NCBI RefSeq assembly: GCF_002860865.1
Contig: NZ_PKIE01000001.1
Location: forward strand, 372,001-436,000
DNA: 64,000 nucleotides
DNA from: Streptococcus mitis
Lineage (GTDB): Bacteria; Bacillota; Bacilli; Lactobacillales; Streptococcaceae
Direction of reading: 5' to 3'
Shown piece by piece: positions 31,206 through 40,043 of the stretch (position 1 is the first letter of the stretch; the number at the start of each line of letters is the position of its first letter). Position numbers and translations under genes: made by a program. The notes beneath the pieces are model-generated. The model was not told where the DNA came from and ran no database searches. It saw nothing but the letters and a program-made list of their open reading frames with translations.

Positions 31206-31838
31206 ATGATTTACGAATTTTGTGCTGAGAATGTGACCTTGCTTGAAAAAGCGATGCAGGCTGGAGCTCGTCGAATCGAACTTTGTGACAATCTAGCAGT
31301 TGGTGGGACAACCCCTAGCTATGGAGTAGCTAAGGCAGCAGTTGAACTGGCAGCTAACTATGATACGACCATTATGACCATGATTCGGCCACGTGGTGGC
31401 GACTTTGTCTATAATGATATGGAAATTGCTATTATGCTAGAAGACATTCGGTTGACTGCTCAGGCTGGAAGTCAAGGAGTTGTATTTGGGGTTTTAACTG
31501 CTGATAAGAAGTTGGATATGCCTAATCTGGAGAAGCTAATTGCGGCATCAAAAGGAATGGAAATTGTCTTTCATATGGCCTTTGATGAATTGAGTGATGA
31601 AGACCAGTTGGAAGCTATTGACTGGCTTAGCCAAGCTGGAGTCACTCGTATCCTGACTCGTGCGGGTGTGTCTGGCGATTCACTAGAAAAGCGTTTTGCT
31701 CACTACCACAGAATTTTGGAACATGCTAAAGGTAAAATTGAAATTTTACCAGGTGGGGGGATTGACTTGGACAACCGTCAAACCTTTATCGACCAGCTAG
31801 GTGTGACACAATTGCACGGAACCAAGGTTGTCTTTTAA
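31206..31838 (+). CDS. cutC: CutC family protein
   Basis: The 210-residue TIM-barrel protein begins IYEFCAENVTLLEKAMQAGA and contains MIRPRGGDFVYNDMEI and GILPGG-like (EILPGGGIDLDN) segments typical of CutC. The family was linked to copper tolerance in E. coli, but that is disputed. Length is at the short end because the C-terminus stops at LHGTKVVF. CAAGGAGAA precedes the ATG. Confidence 0.88.
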   Translation: MIYEFCAENVTLLEKAMQAGARRIELCDNLAVGGTTPSYGVAKAAVELAANYDTTIMTMIRPRGGDFVYNDMEIAIMLEDIRLTAQAGSQGVVFGVLTADKKLDMPNLEKLIAASKGMEIVFHMAFDELSDEDQLEAIDWLSQAGVTRILTRAGVSGDSLEKRFAHYHRILEHAKGKIEILPGGGIDLDNRQTFIDQLGVTQLHGTKVVF

Positions 31839-31849
31839 AAAATAGAAAG

Positions 31850-31876
31850 GAACTGCTAGCTTTGGGTAGCAGTTTT
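31850..31876 (+). terminator. Terminator-like hairpin between cutC and the YjbR-like gene
   Basis: The stem AACTGCTA (31851-31858) with TAGCAGTT (31867-31874) is followed by TT. It ends only 8 bases before the next ATG, so it could also act as a leader hairpin. Confidence 0.7.
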
Positions 31877-31881
31877 CACTT

Positions 31882-32538
31882 ATGTTTGAAATTTTTAAAT
31901 CCTATCAGTTTAATCAAGAAAAGGCTTATGCTTATGGTTTTGTAGAAAGTAGTGGAGTCTGGATCTATAGTTGCCAGATTTTGCAGGGTGACTTTGTCAT
32001 GACTGTGTCCATCACTGCTGATAATGTGAGTTTTCAGGTCTTTGATCAGGAAATGGGTGACCTCTATCCTCAAGTTCATATGGAAAGTATGACAGGAAGT
32101 TTTGTTGCAAGTGTCCGTGAGGCTTGTCTGGAGATTCTCTACCAGATTCGGAAGGCTTGTTTTGATGTGCAGGATTTTATCTGTCCTCAGACTAAGCGTA
32201 TCATGGCTCAGATTCAGGAAAAGTACGGAAATCAGTTGGAGTATCTGTGGGAGAAATCGCCTGATACGGCAGTGTTAAGACATGAAAGTAATAAAAAGTG
32301 GTATGCCGTCTTGATGAGAATCTCTTGGGATAAGCTGGAAAAGGGTAGAGAAGGATTAGTGGAAGCAGTCAACCTCAAGCATGACCAAGTAGCTGACTTA
32401 CTTTTAAAAAAGGGAATTTATTCAGCTTTTCATATGAACAAACGCTACTGGATTAGTGTGGCTTTTGATGATACTTTATCAGATGAAATAGTACTGGAAT
32501 TGATAGAAAAAAGTTGGAATTTAACTTCTAAAAAATGA
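31882..32538 (+). CDS. MmcQ/YjbR family protein
   Basis: The 218-residue protein has a C-terminal YjbR-like domain (about 100-218; NKKWYAVLMRISWDKLEKGR, then GIYSAFHMNKRYWISVAFDD), a CyaY-like fold sometimes called DNA-binding. The N-terminal 95 residues are not recognised. No good ribosome site is seen directly before ATG 31882, which follows a hairpin by 8 bases, so the start or its control is uncertain. The function is unknown. Confidence 0.75.
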   Translation: MFEIFKSYQFNQEKAYAYGFVESSGVWIYSCQILQGDFVMTVSITADNVSFQVFDQEMGDLYPQVHMESMTGSFVASVREACLEILYQIRKACFDVQDFICPQTKRIMAQIQEKYGNQLEYLWEKSPDTAVLRHESNKKWYAVLMRISWDKLEKGREGLVEAVNLKHDQVADLLLKKGIYSAFHMNKRYWISVAFDDTLSDEIVLELIEKSWNLTSKK

Positions 32539-32583
32539 AACATTTCAAGGATTTTCAATTAGCTAAATATTCTATACTGAAGA

Positions 32584-32598
32584 AATTTTCAGAAAATA
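32584..32598. promoter_or_regulatory. CodY box upstream of leuA
   Basis: AATTTTCAGAAAATA matches the CodY consensus AATTTTCWGAAAATT at 14 of 15 positions. It ends 12 bp before the leu -35, a repression position, and CodY control of branched-chain amino acid synthesis is established in streptococci. Confidence 0.8.
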
Positions 32599-32610
32599 TT
32601 GGATTTTTTC

Positions 32611-32639
32611 TTGACAAGTAGTTTTGTCTATGCTAAAAT
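32611..32639 (+). promoter_or_regulatory. leu operon promoter
   Basis: TTGACA (32611-32616) and TAAAAT (32634-32639) are 17 bp apart, with an extended TGC before the -10. Confidence 0.85.
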
Positions 32640-32675
32640 ACTAAACAAGATATCAAACGAAGGAGAAAGTCAAAC

Positions 32676-32729
32676 ATGAAAACAGCTAAGTTTAATCAAT
32701 TCGCTTTGTTGTTGAGGTACTCGGGCTAG
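32676..32729 (+). CDS. Leucine operon leader peptide
   Basis: An AAGGAGAAAG site precedes a 17-codon frame, MKTAKFNQFALLLRYSG, with three consecutive TTG leucine codons. Its stop lies inside the first of three alternative hairpins before leuA. This is the layout of a transcription attenuator in which ribosome stalling at Leu codons reports leucyl-tRNA supply. It was found by reading; it is too short for normal gene finders. Confidence 0.88.
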   Translation: MKTAKFNQFALLLRYSG

Positions 32730-32812
32730 TGCAAAAAGCATTAGTCCTGTTTGGCTTACCAAGCGGGAGTGAATCAACATCTCGCTTGGACTTCTAAGCG
32801 AGATGTTTTTTT
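32723..32812 (+). promoter_or_regulatory. leu attenuator (pause hairpin, antiterminator, terminator)
   Basis: Hairpin 1 pairs GGGCTAGTGC (32723-32732) with GCATTAGTCC (32738-32747). The antiterminator pairs CCAAGCGGGA (32759-32768) with TCTCGCTTGG (32780-32789). The terminator pairs AACATCTCGCTT (32776-32787) with AAGCGAGATGTT (32796-32807) and ends in a T run. The last two share TCTCGCTT, so they are mutually exclusive. All ten pairs of hairpin 1 and of the antiterminator are canonical or G-U. Confidence 0.88.
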
Positions 32813-32842
32813 AAAAACCACATTTGGAAAAGGGGAAATCTT

Positions 32843-34405
32843 ATGAGAACAGTTGAATTTCTAGATACCAGCCTTCGGGATGGAGAACAGACACCTGGTG
32901 TTAATTTTTCAATCAAGGAAAAAATTGCCATTGCAAGACAGCTGGAGAAATGGGGCATTTCAGCCATAGAAGCTGGTTTTCCAGCGGCGAGTCCTGATTC
33001 ATTCACAGCAGTGCAGGAGATTGCTAAGGTCTTGAAGAAAACAGCGGTGACTGGTTTGGCACGTTCGGTCAAGTCTGATATTGATGCTTGTTACGAGGCC
33101 CTCAAGGATGCCAAGTATCCACAGGTTCACGTCTTTATCGCTACCAGTCCGATTCATCGTAAGTATAAGCTCAATAAGAGCAAGGAAGAGATTTTGGAAG
33201 CTATTAAGGAGCATGTTTCTTATGCCCGTTCTAAGTTTGAAGTGGTCGAATTCTCTCCTGAAGATGCGACCAGAACAGAGTTGGATTTCCTCTTGCAAGT
33301 TGTTCAAACAGCGGTTGATGCAGGGGCGTCTTATATCAATATTCCTGATACGGTAGGATTTACCACACCAGAGGAATATGGAGCCATCTTCAAATACCTG
33401 ATTGAGAATGTCAAGACGGATCGCCAGATCATCTATTCACCTCACTGTCATGATGATCTTGGAATGGCAGTAGCTAATAGCCTTGCTGCCGTCAAGAATG
33501 GGGCAGGACGTGTTGAAGGAACTATCAACGGTATTGGTGAGAGAGCTGGAAATGCTGCTTTGGAAGAAATAGCAGTTGCTCTCAATATTCGCCAAGATTA
33601 CTACCAAGCAGAAACCAGTATTGTCCTAAATGAGACCATCAATACGTCAGAAATGGTTTCTCGCTTCTCAGGAATTCCAGTTCCTAAAAACAAGGCTGTG
33701 GTCGGTGGCAATGCCTTTTCTCACGAATCTGGTATTCACCAAGACGGAGTCCTTAAAAATCCTCTTACCTATGAAATCATCACTCCTGAATTAGTCGGTG
33801 TTAAGAGTAATAGCCTTCCACTTGGAAAATTGTCAGGTCGCCATGCCTTTGTCGAGAAACTAAGAGAATTGGCCCTAGACTTTACAGAAGAGGACATCAA
33901 ACCACTCTTCGCTAAGTTCAAGGCTCTGGCAGATAAGAAACAAGAAATCACAGATGCAGATATTCGTGCGCTGGTAGCTGGAACCATGGTTGAAAATCCA
34001 GAAGGATTCCACTTTGATGATTTACAACTTCAAACTCATGCAGATAATGACATTGAAGCACTCGTTAGCCTGGCCAATATGGATGGTGAGAAAGTCGAAT
34101 TTAATGCGACAGGGCAAGGTTCCGTTGAAGCGATCTTTAACGCTATTGATAAGTTCTTTAACCAATCTGTCCGCTTGGTGTCCTATACCATTGATGCGGT
34201 GACAGATGGAATTGATGCTCAAGCTCGTGTCTTGGTTACTGTTGAAAACAGAGATACAGAAACCATCTTTAACGCAGCAGGTCTTGATTTCGATGTATTG
34301 AAGGCTTCGGCTATTGCCTATATCAATGCTAATACCTTTGTTCAAAAAGAGAATGCTGGCGAGATGGGACGTAGCGTTTCCTATCGCGACATGCCTAGTG
34401 TGTAA
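32843..34405 (+). CDS. leuA: 2-isopropylmalate synthase
   Basis: The first enzyme of leucine synthesis condenses 2-ketoisovalerate with acetyl-CoA. The 520 residues show the catalytic barrel with LDTSLRDGEQTPGVNF near the start, the metal-binding HCHDDLGMAVANS, and the C-terminal regulatory LeuA dimer domain (about 390-505) that senses leucine. AAAAGGGGAAA precedes the ATG. It is first in leuA-leuB-DUF1294-leuC-leuD, 12 bases before leuB. Confidence 0.97.
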   Translation: MRTVEFLDTSLRDGEQTPGVNFSIKEKIAIARQLEKWGISAIEAGFPAASPDSFTAVQEIAKVLKKTAVTGLARSVKSDIDACYEALKDAKYPQVHVFIATSPIHRKYKLNKSKEEILEAIKEHVSYARSKFEVVEFSPEDATRTELDFLLQVVQTAVDAGASYINIPDTVGFTTPEEYGAIFKYLIENVKTDRQIIYSPHCHDDLGMAVANSLAAVKNGAGRVEGTINGIGERAGNAALEEIAVALNIRQDYYQAETSIVLNETINTSEMVSRFSGIPVPKNKAVVGGNAFSHESGIHQDGVLKNPLTYEIITPELVGVKSNSLPLGKLSGRHAFVEKLRELALDFTEEDIKPLFAKFKALADKKQEITDADIRALVAGTMVENPEGFHFDDLQLQTHADNDIEALVSLANMDGEKVEFNATGQGSVEAIFNAIDKFFNQSVRLVSYTIDAVTDGIDAQARVLVTVENRDTETIFNAAGLDFDVLKASAIAYINANTFVQKENAGEMGRSVSYRDMPSV

Positions 34406-34416
34406 AGGAGAAGGCT

Positions 34417-35454
34417 ATGACAAAGAAAATAGTAGCTCTAGCAGGGGACGGAATCGGCCCAGAAATCATGGACGCTGGTTTAGAGGTTCTGGAAGCTCTA
34501 GCTGAAAAAACAGGTTTTGACTATGAGATTGATAGACGACCTTTTGGAGGTGCAGGTATTGATGCAGCAGGGAATCCCTTACCTGATGAAACCCTCAAGG
34601 CAAGTAGAGAAGCAGATGCCATTCTCCTAGCAGCTATTGGTAGTCCCCAGTATGATGGAGCAGCGGTTCGGCCTGAACAAGGCTTGCTAGCTCTCCGTAA
34701 GGAACTCAATCTTTACGCTAATATTCGCCCTGTAAAAATCTTTGACAGTCTCAAGCATTTGTCACCACTCAAACCGGAACGAATTGCTGGTGTAGACTTT
34801 GTCGTGGTGCGGGAGTTGACAGGCGGGATTTACTTTGGAGATCATATCCTTGAAGAGCGCAAAGCGCGTGATATCAACGACTATAGCTATGAGGAAGTGG
34901 AGCGGATTATTCGCAAAGCCTTTGAAATTGCAAGAAATCGCAGAAAAATCGTTACTAGTATCGATAAGCAAAATGTGTTGGCAACTTCAAAACTCTGGCG
35001 GAAAGTAGCTGAGAAGGTCGCACAGGATTTCCCAGATGTAACCTTGGAGCACCAGCTAGTCGACTCAGCTGCCATGCTCATGATTACCAATCCTGCTAAG
35101 TTTGATGTCATCGTGACAGAAAATCTTTTCGGAGATATTCTCTCTGATGAATCGAGCGTTCTATCTGGTACACTTGGAGTCATGCCATCAGCCAGTCACT
35201 CCGAAAATGGCCCAAGTCTCTATGAACCTATTCACGGTTCAGCACCTGATATTGCTGGTCAAGGAATTGCCAATCCTATTTCCATGATTTTATCAGTGGC
35301 CATGATGTTGAGAGATAGTTTTGGACGTTATGAGGATGCAGAGCGTATCGAGCGTGCTGTTGAGGCAAGTTTGGCAGCTGGCATTTTAACGAGAGATATA
35401 GGTGGACAGGCTTCGACCAAGGAAATGACAGAAGCTATTATTGCAAGGTTATGA
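34417..35454 (+). CDS. leuB: 3-isopropylmalate dehydrogenase
   Basis: The 345-residue NAD-dependent enzyme has GDGIGPEIMDAGLEVL at the start, RELTGGIYFGD near 130 and the signature segment NLFGDILSDESSVLSGTLG near 238. It carries out the oxidative decarboxylation step of leucine synthesis. AAAGGAG precedes the ATG. Its end overlaps the following small gene by 4 bases (ATGA). Confidence 0.97.
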   Translation: MTKKIVALAGDGIGPEIMDAGLEVLEALAEKTGFDYEIDRRPFGGAGIDAAGNPLPDETLKASREADAILLAAIGSPQYDGAAVRPEQGLLALRKELNLYANIRPVKIFDSLKHLSPLKPERIAGVDFVVVRELTGGIYFGDHILEERKARDINDYSYEEVERIIRKAFEIARNRRKIVTSIDKQNVLATSKLWRKVAEKVAQDFPDVTLEHQLVDSAAMLMITNPAKFDVIVTENLFGDILSDESSVLSGTLGVMPSASHSENGPSLYEPIHGSAPDIAGQGIANPISMILSVAMMLRDSFGRYEDAERIERAVEASLAAGILTRDIGGQASTKEMTEAIIARL

Positions 35455-35720
35455 AGTTAGACGAAAAAATTACTCTAGTCCTTTTGATTTGGAATGTCAT
35501 GGTTTTCTTGATTTATGGTATTGACAAATCTAAGGCGAGGAGAAGAGCTTGGCGCATTCCTGAGAAAATCTTACTTATTTTAGCCTTTACTTGTGGTGGT
35601 TTTGGTGCCTGGCTAGCAGGAATCATCTTTCACCACAAGACTCGAAAATGGTATTTTAAAACAGTTTGGTTTCTCGGGATGGTGTCCACACTAGTAGCCT
35701 TATATTTTATTTGGAGGTAA
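35451..35720 (+). CDS. DUF1294 small membrane protein inside the leu operon
   Basis: The 89-residue protein has two or three membrane helices and the DUF1294 pattern YGIDKSKARRRAWRIPE followed by LAFTCGGFGAWLAGIIFHHKT. It overlaps leuB by 4 bases and ends 3 bases before leuC, so it is tightly coupled within the operon. It has no known role in leucine synthesis. It may be a passenger or a membrane partner; nothing in the sequence decides this. Confidence 0.82.
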   Translation: MKLDEKITLVLLIWNVMVFLIYGIDKSKARRRAWRIPEKILLILAFTCGGFGAWLAGIIFHHKTRKWYFKTVWFLGMVSTLVALYFIWR

Positions 35721-35723
35721 TGG

Positions 35724-37106
35724 ATGGCAGGAAAATCGATTTTTGATAAATTATGGGACCGTCATGTCATCACAGGAGAAGAGGGGCAGCCCCAACTCAT
35801 GTATGTGGACCAGCACTATATTCATGAAGTGACCAGCCCTCAGGCTTTTCAAGGATTACGAGACGCAGGTCGTAGATTGAGACGACCAGACTTGACATTT
35901 GGAACCTTTGACCACAATGTCCCGACGGTCAATATCTACGATATTCGAGATGTGATTTCTAAGGCACAAATTGATAAGCTGGCTGAAAATGTTGAGGAAT
36001 TTGGAATTGAACATGCGGCCCATGGTTCTGAAAAACAAGGAATTGTTCACATGGTTGGTCCAGAGACAGGACGGACCCAGCCAGGAAAATTCATCGTCTG
36101 CGGAGATAGCCATACGGCTACTCACGGAGCTTTCGGAGCAATCGCTTTTGGAATTGGGACCAGTGAGGTCGAACATGTCTTCGCTACCCAGACCCTCTGG
36201 CAGGTCAAACCCAAGAAAATGCTGGTGGAATTCACTGGAGTTCCTCAAAAAGGAGTTTATTCCAAGGATTTCATTTTAGCCTTGATTGCCAAGTATGGTG
36301 TTGCCTGTGGAGTTGGCTATGTGGTGGAATATCGTGGACAAGCTATTGATGCACTGAGCATGGAAGAGCGAATGACCATCTGCAATATGTCCATCGAGTT
36401 TGGATCCAAGATGGGAATCATGAACCCAGATCAGACGACTTATGACTATCTCAAGGGACGAGAATGTGTTCCAGAAGATTTCGAAGAGGCTGTGGCGGAT
36501 TGGAAAACAATTGTCAGTGATGATGATGCTGTTTACGATAAGGTTATCCAGATGGATGTCTCAGGATTGGCTCCTATGGTGACCTGGGGTACCAATCCTG
36601 CAATGGGGGTTGACTTTGACAGTAGCTTCCCAGAAATTAAGGATATGAATGATGAGCGAGCCTACAATTACATGGACTTGGAGCCAGGTCAAAAGCCAGC
36701 AGATATTGAACTAGGCTATATCTTTATCGGTTCTTGTACCAATGCTCGTCTCAGCGACTTGCAACTGGCTGCGCGATTTGTCAAAGGGAAGAAAATAGCT
36801 CCTAACTTAACGGCTATCGTGGTTCCGGGCTCTCGTCCTGTCAAACGAGCTGCTGAGAAGTTGGGTTTGGACAAGGTCTTTCTGGATGCTGGATTTGAGT
36901 GGAGAGACCCAGGTTGTTCTATGTGCCTAGGAATGAATCCGGACAAGGTTCCTGATGGTGTCCACTGTGCCTCAACAAGCAACCGCAACTTTGAAGACAG
37001 ACAGGGATTTGGTGCTAAGACCCACCTCTGCAGTCCAGCCATGGCAGCAGCAGCAGCTATTGCAGGGCGTTTCGTAGATGTTCGGCTAATGCCAGAAGCC
37101 CAGTAA
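35724..37106 (+). CDS. leuC: 3-isopropylmalate dehydratase large subunit
   Basis: The 460-residue aconitase-family subunit has the 4Fe-4S ligands in SCTNARLSD and [11 protein letters not shown], and the substrate motif [12 protein letters not shown]. With LeuD it isomerises 2- to 3-isopropylmalate. GGAGG precedes ATG 35724 and lies in the end of the DUF1294 gene. leuD follows 9 bases after its stop. Confidence 0.97.
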   Translation: MAGKSIFDKLWDRHVITGEEGQPQLMYVDQHYIHEVTSPQAFQGLRDAGRRLRRPDLTFGTFDHNVPTVNIYDIRDVISKAQIDKLAENVEEFGIEHAAHGSEKQGIVHMVGPETGRTQPGKFIVCGDSHTATHGAFGAIAFGIGTSEVEHVFATQTLWQVKPKKMLVEFTGVPQKGVYSKDFILALIAKYGVACGVGYVVEYRGQAIDALSMEERMTICNMSIEFGSKMGIMNPDQTTYDYLKGRECVPEDFEEAVADWKTIVSDDDAVYDKVIQMDVSGLAPMVTWGTNPAMGVDFDSSFPEIKDMNDERAYNYMDLEPGQKPADIELGYIFIGSCTNARLSDLQLAARFVKGKKIAPNLTAIVVPGSRPVKRAAEKLGLDKVFLDAGFEWRDPGCSMCLGMNPDKVPDGVHCASTSNRNFEDRQGFGAKTHLCSPAMAAAAAIAGRFVDVRLMPEAQ

Positions 37107-37115
37107 GGAGAGGAT

Positions 37116-37709
37116 ATGGAGAAATTTACAGTTTATACGGGAACGACCGTTCCTCTCATGAATGATAACATCGACACCGACCAAATCCTACCCAAGCAGT
37201 TTCTCAAGTTGATTGATAAAAAAGGCTTTGGTAAGTACCTCATGTATGCTTGGCGTTATCTGGATGACAAGTATACTGAGGACCCAGACTTTGTCTTTAA
37301 CCGACCTGAATATCGTAAAGCCAGTATTCTTATCTCAGGGGATAACTTTGGGGCAGGGTCTTCGAGGGAACATGCAGCTTGGGCCTTAGCAGACTATGGT
37401 TTTAAGGTCGTGATTGCAGGGTCTTTCGGTGATATTCATTACAATAATGAACTCAATAATGGCATGTTACCTATTGTTCAGGCTAGAGAGGTTAGAGAGA
37501 AACTAGCCCAGCTAAAACCAAGTGACCAGGTAACTGTGGACTTGGAACAACAAAAAATCATCTCACCAATTGGAGAATTCACTTTTGAAATCGATAGCGA
37601 GTGGAAACACAAGCTCTTAAATGGTTTGGATGATATCGGTATTACCTTGCAGTATGAAGACTTGATTGCTGCATATGAAAAACAACGACCAGCCTATTGG
37701 CAGGATTAG
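37116..37709 (+). CDS. leuD: 3-isopropylmalate dehydratase small subunit
   Basis: The 197-residue swivel domain carries [14 protein letters not shown] near 19 and [21 protein letters not shown] near 72-92 (quoted in part: GAGSSREHA). It completes the LeuCD isomerase. AAGGAGAGG precedes the ATG. It is the last leu gene in the operon; the YciO/Sua5-like gene follows 27 bases later. Confidence 0.97.
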   Translation: MEKFTVYTGTTVPLMNDNIDTDQILPKQFLKLIDKKGFGKYLMYAWRYLDDKYTEDPDFVFNRPEYRKASILISGDNFGAGSSREHAAWALADYGFKVVIAGSFGDIHYNNELNNGMLPIVQAREVREKLAQLKPSDQVTVDLEQQKIISPIGEFTFEIDSEWKHKLLNGLDDIGITLQYEDLIAAYEKQRPAYWQD

Positions 37710-37736
37710 AAGAAAAATAGAAAAGGAAATAGAACT

Positions 37737-38516
37737 ATGACAAAACACATTCAATGGAACGGAACACTTTCACAAGAAGGCTATGATATTTTAAAAGGTG
37801 AGGGCGGTTGTATTGTTTGCCCTACTAAAGTTGGTTACATCATCATGACTAGCGATAAGGCTGGTCTTGAACGTAAGTTTGAAGCCAAAGAACGTAACCG
37901 TAACAAACCAGGTGTTGTTCTCTGTGGTAGCATGGATGAGCTTCGCGCCTTAGCACAACTCAACCCAGAAATTGAAGCCTTCTACCAAAAACATTGGGAC
38001 GAAGACATTCTTCTTGGTTGTATCCTACCTTGGAAACCAGAAGCCTTTGAAAAACTGAAAGCATACGGTGATGGTCGTGAAGAACTGATGACTGACGTGC
38101 GTGGTACTAGCTGTTTTGTTATCAAATTTGGGAAAGCTGGTGAACAATTGGCTGCCAAACTTTGGGAAGAAGGCAAGATGGTCTACGCCTCCTCTGCAAA
38201 TCCATCTGGAAAAGGAAACCGTGGTAAGGTAGAAGGTATCGGAGAACGCATCGAAGGAGCTGTTGACCTTGTTATCGAGGCAGATGACTATGTGGCATCC
38301 ATCCAACCAGACAAAACGATTGAAACTCGCTACGAGCAAGGTGTGATGGTCTCTATGGTTGATAAAGACGGCAAACTCATCCCAGAACAAGGAGGAGCAC
38401 GTTCAACTTCACCAGCTCCAGTTGTAATCCGCAAAGGGCTTGACATTGATAAGATTATGATGCACTTGTCAGACACCTTTAACTCATGGGACTACCGTCA
38501 GGGTGAGTATTATTAG
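37737..38516 (+). CDS. YciO/YrdC/Sua5 domain protein
   Basis: The 259-residue protein has the YrdC-type fold that in Sua5/TsaC makes threonylcarbamoyl-AMP: GGCIVCPTKVGYIIMTSDK near 22, RNKPGVVLCGS near 58 and SSANPSGKGNRG near 150. The motif order resembles Sua5, but the K-R-S-T residues of a true TsaC are only partly recognisable, so it is more likely a YciO-type relative. Codon use resembles highly expressed genes. It may be read from the leu transcript; no terminator is seen after leuD. Confidence 0.75.
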   Translation: MTKHIQWNGTLSQEGYDILKGEGGCIVCPTKVGYIIMTSDKAGLERKFEAKERNRNKPGVVLCGSMDELRALAQLNPEIEAFYQKHWDEDILLGCILPWKPEAFEKLKAYGDGREELMTDVRGTSCFVIKFGKAGEQLAAKLWEEGKMVYASSANPSGKGNRGKVEGIGERIEGAVDLVIEADDYVASIQPDKTIETRYEQGVMVSMVDKDGKLIPEQGGARSTSPAPVVIRKGLDIDKIMMHLSDTFNSWDYRQGEYY

Positions 38517-38608
38517 GATAGAGAAGGAGTGGGGAGAAAATAATCTCTCCTTTCTTTTGTTATTCACACAATAAAAACCGAACGATATATTTTAATTTAT
38601 AAAATTAT

Positions 38609-38637
38609 TTGACAAAAACTGTACTTTTGTTTATAAT
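38609..38637 (+). promoter_or_regulatory. guaC promoter
   Basis: TTGACA (38609-38614) and TATAAT (38632-38637) are both perfect, with a 17-bp spacer. The expected start of transcription, about 38644, falls just before the structured leader. Confidence 0.9.
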
Positions 38638-38643
38638 GAATTA

Positions 38644-38714
38644 AGGAAACGTCGGAAAAGGCGTAGTGATGCGAGAGCATAGGTAGGTCATTACAAAAGA
38701 AACGAGACATCGAT
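38644..38714 (+). ncRNA. Structured 5' leader of guaC, candidate cis-regulatory RNA
   Basis: Hairpin 1 pairs ACGTC (38649-38653) with GGCGT (38660-38664) around GGAAAA. Hairpin 2 pairs AGTGA (38665-38669) with TCATT (38688-38692), and inside it ATGC pairs with GCAT around a GAGA tetraloop (38669-38680); TAGGTAGG forms an internal bulge. The ATG lies in a small palindrome, ACAT-CGAT-ATGT (38707-38718). No clear Shine-Dalgarno sequence precedes the ATG. It does not match the purine, PRPP, ppGpp, glutamine, THF or preQ1 consensus sequences I can recall. Regulation by a ligand or protein is an inference. Confidence 0.5.
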
Positions 38715-39701
38715 ATGTTAAATGAATTTCCAATTTTTGATTACGAAGATATTCAATTGATCCCAAATAAATGTGTCATTAAAAGCCGTGCAGAAGCGGA
38801 TACAAGTGTCACTCTAGGAAATCACACCTTTAAACTACCTGTTGTGCCAGCTAATATGCAGACAATTTTGGATGAAAATGTAGCAGAGCAACTGGCTAAA
38901 GGGGGTTACTTCTACATTATGCATCGTTTTGATGAGGCAGGACGCATTCCTTTTATTAAACGCATGCACGATCAAGGGCTCATTGCTTCTATCTCTGTCG
39001 GTGTTAAGGATTATGAGTATGATTTTGTCAGCCAGCTCAAGGCTGATGCTCCAGAATACATCACGATTGACATTGCTCATGGTCATGCGGATAGCGTGAT
39101 TTCTATGATTCAACACATCAAGAAAGAATTGCCAGATACTTTTGTCATTGCTGGAAATGTGGGAACACCAGAAGCTGTGCGTGAATTGGAAAATGCTGGT
39201 GCGGATGCGACTAAGGTCGGAATCGGTCCTGGTAAGGTTTGTATCACCAAGGTCAAGACAGGTTTTGGTACAGGTGGTTGGCAGTTGGCTGCTCTCCGTT
39301 GGTGTGCCAAGGCTGCGCGTAAACCGATTATCGCTGATGGAGGAATTCGTACTCACGGTGATATTGCCAAGTCTATCCGCTTCGGTGCCAGCATGGTCAT
39401 GATTGGTTCCCTCTTTGCAGGACATATTGAAAGTCCGGGGAAAACGATTGAGGTCGATGGTGAACAGTTCAAAGAATATTACGGTTCAGCCTCACAATAT
39501 CAAAAAGGTGCTTACAAAAATGTGGAAGGCAAACGTATCTTGCTTCCTGCTAAAGGTCATCTGCAAGACACTTTAACTGAGATGGAACAAGACCTTCAAA
39601 GTGCTATTTCCTATGCAGGTGGACGTCAGGTTGCTGACCTTAAACATGTTGATTATGTTATCGTGAAAAACTCTATCTGGAATGGGGATGCTTCCCACTA
39701 A
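38715..39701 (+). CDS. guaC: GMP reductase
   Basis: The 328-residue IMPDH-family barrel deaminates GMP to IMP with NADPH, returning guanine nucleotides to the purine pool. The catalytic Cys is C176 in [15 protein letters not shown], followed by the phosphate-binding [20 protein letters not shown]. The gene stands alone behind a perfect promoter and a short structured leader. It opposes guaA, also in this window. Confidence 0.97.
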   Translation: MLNEFPIFDYEDIQLIPNKCVIKSRAEADTSVTLGNHTFKLPVVPANMQTILDENVAEQLAKGGYFYIMHRFDEAGRIPFIKRMHDQGLIASISVGVKDYEYDFVSQLKADAPEYITIDIAHGHADSVISMIQHIKKELPDTFVIAGNVGTPEAVRELENAGADATKVGIGPGKVCITKVKTGFGTGGWQLAALRWCAKAARKPIIADGGIRTHGDIAKSIRFGASMVMIGSLFAGHIESPGKTIEVDGEQFKEYYGSASQYQKGAYKNVEGKRILLPAKGHLQDTLTEMEQDLQSAISYAGGRQVADLKHVDYVIVKNSIWNGDASH

Positions 39702-39727
39702 GACGGCCTATCTCACTAGAAAAAAAC

Positions 39728-39756
39728 TTGTTATTAGAGCAAATTTCTGTTATAAT
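39728..39756 (+). promoter_or_regulatory. tRNA-Arg promoter
   Basis: TTGTTA (39728-39733) and TATAAT (39751-39756) are 17 bp apart. The promoter is bracketed by an inverted repeat (AAACTTGTT near 39725 and AACAAGTTT near 39759), which may also help end guaC transcription. Confidence 0.7.
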
Positions 39757-39767
39757 AAAACAAGTTT

Positions 39768-39839
39768 CCACTCTTAGTGTAATGGATATCACGTAAGATT
39801 CCGGTTCTTGAGATGGGGGTTCGATTCCCTCAGGGTGGA
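39768..39839 (+). tRNA. tRNA-Arg (anticodon CCG)
   Basis: The acceptor stem CCACTCT pairs with AGGGTGG (one G-U), followed by discriminator A; D stem GTG/CAC; anticodon stem TAAGA/TCTTG around loop TTCCGGT, so the anticodon is CCG; T stem GGGGG/CCCTC around TTCGATT. No CCA is encoded. It reads the Arg codon CGG. A terminator (39852-39878) follows. Confidence 0.93.
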
Positions 39840-39851
39840 TGTAAACATCCT

Positions 39852-39878
39852 AAAAAAGCCTTTAATAGGGCTTTTTTC
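39852..39878 (+). terminator. tRNA-Arg terminator
   Basis: The stem AAAAAAGCC with GGGCTTTTTT, loop TTTAATA, is followed by further T. Confidence 0.9.
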
Positions 39879-39906
39879 TTTACACTGCTCTAAATTTGTC
39901 CCTAAA

Positions 39907-40010
39907 ACTGAATGAAAATCAAAGAGTAAACTAGGAAGCTAGCCGTAGACTGTACTTGAGTACGGCAATGCGAAGCTGATGTGGTTTGAAGAGATTTTCA
40001 AAGAGTTTAA
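39907..40010. repeat. Decayed BOX element
   Basis: It reads AATGAAAATCAAAGAGTAAA at the left and GAAGAGATTTTCAAAGAGTTT at the right (quoted in part), with GTACTTGAGTACGGCAATGCGA in the middle replacing the canonical GGCAAGGCGACG. The terminal ATACTC/GAGTAT repeats are mutated. It lies in the 288-bp space between the tRNA and rnc. Confidence 0.85.
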
Positions 40011-40043
40011 AACTGAAAATCATATTCTATAGAGTGCCCAAAT

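Noticed and set aside
32641..32812. T-box leader before leuA
   Set aside because: No T-box motif or specifier stem-loop is seen, while a leader peptide with Leu codons is. A peptide attenuator explains the region better.
38644..38714. Purine (guanine) riboswitch before guaC
   Set aside because: The conserved three-way junction and loop sequences of the purine aptamer are absent; the leader is also too short. The same was checked and not found before guaA.
39768..39840. Prophage or island attachment site at tRNA-Arg
   Set aside because: There is no integrase gene nearby and no second copy of the tRNA 3' end in the window.
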